Origin: a bacterium
GTDB taxonomy: Bacteria > Gemmatimonadota > Gemmatimonadetes > Longimicrobiales > RSA9
DNA: 64,000 nucleotides
NCBI GenBank assembly: GCA_003242735.1
Contig: QGVH01000011.1
Coordinates: 37,583 to 101,582, forward strand
Direction: 5' to 3'
The notes beneath the pieces were generated by a model that saw only the letters and a list, made by a program, of their open reading frames with translations, ran no database searches and had not been told where the DNA came from. Position numbers and translations under genes: made by a program. Within the stretch, counting starts at the first letter, position 1; each line of letters begins with the position of its first letter. This document shows positions 61,127-64,000 of this stretch, one piece after another.

Positions 61127-62980
61127 TCAAGGCAGGCGAATGACCTGACCGGGCATCAGCCGCCGTGGGTCGATGCCGGGGTTCGCGTCGAGCAGCGCGC
61201 GGACGTCGAGCCCGAGCCGCTTCGCGATCCCTTCCAGTGTATCGCCTCGCCGGATCCTGTAGGTACGCCGTGCGTCCGAGGCCGAGGCGGCCGCCGCCGA
61301 ATCCAGGGCGGCCGGCGCCGCGGGCGTTGCCGTCTGAGCCGCCACAGGGGTGACGACGACGCGCCCGCCGGACGAGCGGCGGAACGCGGCGAGCCGCGCG
61401 CCGATCGCGTCTTCGACCCGCTTCGCTCTCCACGTGGACGGCACGTCGTTGCTGATGATCGAGAACGCGAGTCGCTCTCCATCCGCCGAGCGCACGTAGC
61501 CGGACAGCGCCGAGACGCGGTCGATCGTCCCCGTCTTCGCACGCAGGTTCCGCTCGGCAGGTGTGCGGTACATCCGCCGCAGCCCGTCCTGTGCGCCGGC
61601 TTCCGGCAACGTCGCGAGGAACGGCTCCGCCATCGGCGAGTTCGCCACGAAGGTGAGCAGCCGGATCAAGTGCCCGGCGCTCACGCGGTTGAGCGGCGAG
61701 AGCCCTGAGCCGTCGTAGATGGCGAGGTCCGGATACGACGCGCCCGTCTCCCGCTCGAGCATGTGGTGGACCGCCCGCGCGCCGCCCTCCACCGTCCCCT
61801 CGCCGACGGCGACGCGTCCCACCGTCCGCAGCACGAGCTCGGCGTAGAGGTTGTGACTCTTCTTGTTGACGACTTCCAGGATGTCCAGCAGCGGCGGCGA
61901 CTGGTGCACCGCGAGGACGGTCAGTGCGGCGTTGCCGTCGAACGCGGGCGCGAACACCGAGCGGCCGGTGAGGGGGGACTCGGTCTCCCGCTGCACTGCA
62001 CGGATGCCGCCCGTCACGTGAATGCCGCGCTTCTCCAGCACCTCGCGCACCACCGCCGCGGTGTAGCGCGCCGGATCCGCAACGGGCACCGCGCGCCACA
62101 TCCCCGGATGGCCCGGGGGGATCGCTCCGCGCAGTACGATCGGCCCGTGGTAGCTGGCGCGATCCACCTGGATCATCGGTCTCCCGCCCGCGCGCGTCGT
62201 CGCTTGGTTGACGATCCCGATCCCCTCGCCGCCCGGGATGAGCTGCACGCGCGGCCGCCAGTTCGGCTGCTCCCCGGGCAGGATCCGCAGCGTCACGATG
62301 TTGTCGTTGAAGGAGAGCGCGCTCACCGGCGCGGCGTAGGATGCGTTCATGTAGCTCTCCTGCCACCCCACGCCGACGGACGTGCCGCCGAAGTAGGAGG
62401 CGTCTCCCACAACGTCCCCGCGGATCTCGGTGATTCCCTGCGCGAGGAGCGTGTCCGCCAGCGCTTCCCACACCGCCGTCTTGGACGGGTAGAACCGGTC
62501 CGACAGCGTGGGATCGCCCGTGCCGTAGATGATGAGGTCGCCGTCGAGCACGCCGCCCGCAACGTTGCCATCCGTCATCAGGAACGTCGCGTAGCGGAAC
62601 TCCGGGCCGAGATAATAGAGCCCCGCCGCAGACGTCAGCAGCTTCATGTTGGATGCCGGAGCGAGCGTGAGGTCCGGGGCGAGGGCGAACAGCGTGTCCC
62701 CGCGGTCGAGCGAGACGACCAGCACGCTCCACTGCGCGTTGCGCCAGCCCGTCGCATCGATCAACCGCTGAAGGTTCGTGCGGAGGGAGACGACCTCGGG
62801 GTCCAGCGCGACGTGCGCGCTCGCCGTGGTCCCCGCGGACGCGGACTGCTGCGGGGCGACCGCCACGACGGGCGTGGGCGCCGCGACCGATTCCGTGGCG
62901 AAGGCAGCGCGGCCGCGGACAGCCGTGTAGGGCAACGCCGCCAGCGCGAGCACCGTGATGAACGGAAAGATCCGCCGCAT
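61127..62980 (-). CDS. dacB: D-alanyl-D-alanine carboxypeptidase/endopeptidase (PBP4, S13) with C-terminal LysM
   Basis: This 617-residue exported enzyme has a signal peptide ending near RGRAAFA. The S13 motifs are present: ASNMKLLTSAA (SxxK), VNKKSHNLYAE (SxN as SHN) and AKTGTIDR (KTG). A domain insertion between them is typical of PBP4. Residues about 570-616 form a LysM domain, with YRIRRGDTLEGIAKRLGLD and LMPGQVIRLP, that binds peptidoglycan. This fusion is unusual for PBP4. It trims or cross-cuts D-Ala peptides in the periplasm. The ATG at 62980 is the family start. Confidence 0.94.
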   Translation of the reverse strand: MRRIFPFITVLALAALPYTAVRGRAAFATESVAAPTPVVAVAPQQSASAGTTASAHVALDPEVVSLRTNLQRLIDATGWRNAQWSVLVVSLDRGDTLFALAPDLTLAPASNMKLLTSAAGLYYLGPEFRYATFLMTDGNVAGGVLDGDLIIYGTGDPTLSDRFYPSKTAVWEALADTLLAQGITEIRGDVVGDASYFGGTSVGVGWQESYMNASYAAPVSALSFNDNIVTLRILPGEQPNWRPRVQLIPGGEGIGIVNQATTRAGGRPMIQVDRASYHGPIVLRGAIPPGHPGMWRAVPVADPARYTAAVVREVLEKRGIHVTGGIRAVQRETESPLTGRSVFAPAFDGNAALTVLAVHQSPPLLDILEVVNKKSHNLYAELVLRTVGRVAVGEGTVEGGARAVHHMLERETGASYPDLAIYDGSGLSPLNRVSAGHLIRLLTFVANSPMAEPFLATLPEAGAQDGLRRMYRTPAERNLRAKTGTIDRVSALSGYVRSADGERLAFSIISNDVPSTWRAKRVEDAIGARLAAFRRSSGGRVVVTPVAAQTATPAAPAALDSAAAASASDARRTYRIRRGDTLEGIAKRLGLDVRALLDANPGIDPRRLMPGQVIRLP

Positions 62981-63212
62981 GGATCGGGTCGAGTCGCACT
63001 GCGCAGGGCCACGGGGTGGCCCGTGCCTCCCCGTGGTGGCTGCCGGGGAGAGCGAGGGTGCAAGAGCGGGGCCGCTGCGGGTTCCGTGTCCCGGGACCGC
63101 CCGTGCGGTCGGCCGGTACGGCCGTGGCCCCGACTGGTTACTCCATGAAGCCGGGCGGGGTTCCCCGCCGTCCGTATTCGCCTTGGCGACAGCGCGGCCC
63201 TATCTTTCACCC

Positions 63213-63593
63213 ATGGTCCTCGGCACCGGCATCGACCTCGTCCCGGTCGCCCGCATGGGACGGTTCAGGGAGCGCCGCGGCGAGCGCGGACTCCGCCGGC
63301 TGTTCACGCCCGACGAGCTCGCCTACTGCCTCCGGCTCGCCGTGCCCGAACGCTCGCTCGCCGCGCGCTTCGCCGCCAAGGAGGCGTTCTTCAAGGCGAT
63401 CGGGACCGGCTACGGCCGGGAGGGCGGCGGCTGGACCGAGGTCGAGGTCCTCCGCGAGCCGTCCGGCCGCCCCGGCATCCGGCTCCACGGCCGCGCCGCC
63501 CGGTTCGCCGCCGGGCGCGGCGTCCGGCGCATCCACCTGTCTCTCTCCCACACCGACGACGTGGCCGCCGCGTTCGTCGTGCTGGAGGGGTGA
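63213..63593 (+). CDS. acpS: Holo-[acyl-carrier-protein] synthase
   Basis: This 126-residue phosphopantetheinyl transferase activates ACP for fatty-acid synthesis. GTGIDLVPVARM carries the Mg-binding Asp, and LAARFAAKEAFFKAIGTG is the signature helix with the Glu ligand. VRRIHLSLSHTDDVAAAFVV is the C-terminal block. The ATG at 63213 gives the family N-terminus; longer upstream frames are shadows. A TATCTT -10-like box at 63201-63206 lies only 6 nt upstream, so the mRNA may be leaderless. Confidence 0.95.
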   Translation: MVLGTGIDLVPVARMGRFRERRGERGLRRLFTPDELAYCLRLAVPERSLAARFAAKEAFFKAIGTGYGREGGGWTEVEVLREPSGRPGIRLHGRAARFAAGRGVRRIHLSLSHTDDVAAAFVVLEG

Positions 63594-63920
63594 TGGATCT
63601 CGCGTCCGCTCACCCGGCCGCGGCCGCACCCGGCCGCGCGCCACCACCGCCCCGGATGGGCATGGATCTGGCGCGGCCCCGCGGACGGTCCGGCCCCGGC
63701 GGGGCGTCGGCGAGCCTCTTGCGCAAACGCTGCCGGGCATACACTATGATGCGCCGCGTTCAAGCCTGCCGACGTCGGCCGCAATTCGAGGTCATGGCGC
63801 GCCTCCCCTCTGCCGGGGCAGGGCGCCTGTTCTGTTTTCGGGGGTACGCATGACCGGCGGCGACACCACCGCGGTCACGCGATCGCAGGTCCACCTCTTC
63901 GCCGGAAGGAGCTTGCCGCA
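63594..63920. other. Intergenic region before the response regulator
   Basis: No gene is supported here; a frame at 63590-63853 has no ribosome site or family resemblance. TATGAT at 63745-63750 is a good -10 box, but no matching -35 is found at the right spacing. AAGGAGC near 63906-63912 is the ribosome site of the next gene. Confidence 0.45.
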
Positions 63921-64000
63921 ATGGCCGAGTCGCTTCGCGTCCTGATCGCCGATGATGAGGCCCTCCACAACCTCGCCCTCACCAGCCAGCTCGAGACCCT
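63921..64000 (+). CDS. Response regulator receiver protein (3' partial)
   Basis: The first 26 codons read MAESLRVLIADDEALHNLALTS and continue past the window edge. VLIADDEA is the N-terminal acidic pocket of a CheY-like receiver domain that takes phosphate from a histidine kinase. The ribosome site AAGGAGC is nine bases upstream. The output domain lies outside the window, so its type (ANTAR, DNA-binding or other) cannot be told. Confidence 0.8.
   Translation, partial: MAESLRVLIADDEALHNLALTSQLET

Noticed and set aside
63590..63853. An 87-aa ORF between acpS and the response regulator
   Set aside because: It shows no ribosome site, Arg/Pro/Ala-rich content and no resemblance to a family.
1..64000. 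Possible CRISPR arrays, tRNA or rRNA genes and insertion sequences
   Set aside because: I saw no regularly spaced repeats, cloverleaf with conserved T-loop, rRNA-like stretches or transposase motifs. Weak tRNA-like folds could be missed by eye.

Overview
The window reads as chromosomal DNA from a very GC-rich Gram-negative bacterium, most likely a Gemmatimonadota or close FCB-group relative. That placement is inferred from gene content: a NagB/PIG-L fusion, TonB-dependent receptors with carboxypeptidase-regulatory-like N-termini, a PorV/PorQ-like protein, secreted proteins ending like type IX secretion cargo, and many small BON-domain proteins. No rRNA, tRNA, CRISPR array, insertion sequence or phage gene is visible. 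Nearly every long antisense ORF is a codon-bias shadow of a real gene.

Layout. (1) 1-5188 (+): an amino-sugar cluster with the tail of a serine hydrolase, a GlcN-6-P deaminase/PIG-L deacetylase fusion, a sodium:solute symporter and a GlcNAc-kinase-type ATPase, closed by a perfect 17-bp hairpin. (2) 5189-16888 (+): a 0.5-kb leader, then a TonB-dependent receptor, a 1388-residue secreted protein with a type-IX-like C-terminal domain, a PorV/PorQ-like barrel, a small barrel and a large lipoprotein, ended by an intrinsic terminator. (3) 17080-23584 (+): a housekeeping run (cupin, folK, a metalloprotease-like lipoprotein, a YbdK-type ligase, DUF2905, aroB) and an acyl-CoA synthetase with its own promoter. 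(4) 23724-28104 (+): a NYN/OST-HTH/HhH protein, a 3-methyladenine glycosylase, a renal-type dipeptidase and a 66-aa protein behind a sigma-54-like promoter. (5) 28420-33742 (+): a glycosyltransferase, then a TonB receptor translationally coupled to a beta-propeller lipoprotein.

(6) 33747-39016: a small charged protein (-), etfB-etfA (+), a putative copper monooxygenase-like protein (+) and an ETF:quinone oxidoreductase (-). With the acyl-CoA synthetase these could feed fatty-acid oxidation electrons into the quinone pool. (7) 39079-42276 (-): moeA, mobA, an fdhD-like gene and a Yip1-type membrane protein, mostly molybdenum-cofactor functions. (8) 42448-48117: two BON proteins, an OmpA-family protein, a GH15 hydrolase and a barrel protein. 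(9) 48281-56123: SH3 protein (+), secreted M30-like protease (+), then phosphodiesterase, nicotinate phosphoribosyltransferase, MFS transporter and Ku (-). (10) 56248-64000: EamA transporter (-), fabI (+), TM-helix channel-like protein (-), three small proteins and an NlpC/P60 hydrolase (+), PBP4-LysM (-), acpS (+) and the start of a response regulator (+).

The most interesting items are the PHM-like copper-site protein (36162-37268), the cargo/PorV-like secretion locus (8876-14186), the NYN-OST-HTH-HhH protein (23724-26051), the loss of key cysteines in the FdhD-like protein and the ETF:quinone oxidoreductase, and the repeated use of TTG starts in TTGA stop/start overlaps. All functional calls come from reading motifs by eye; no database search was run.
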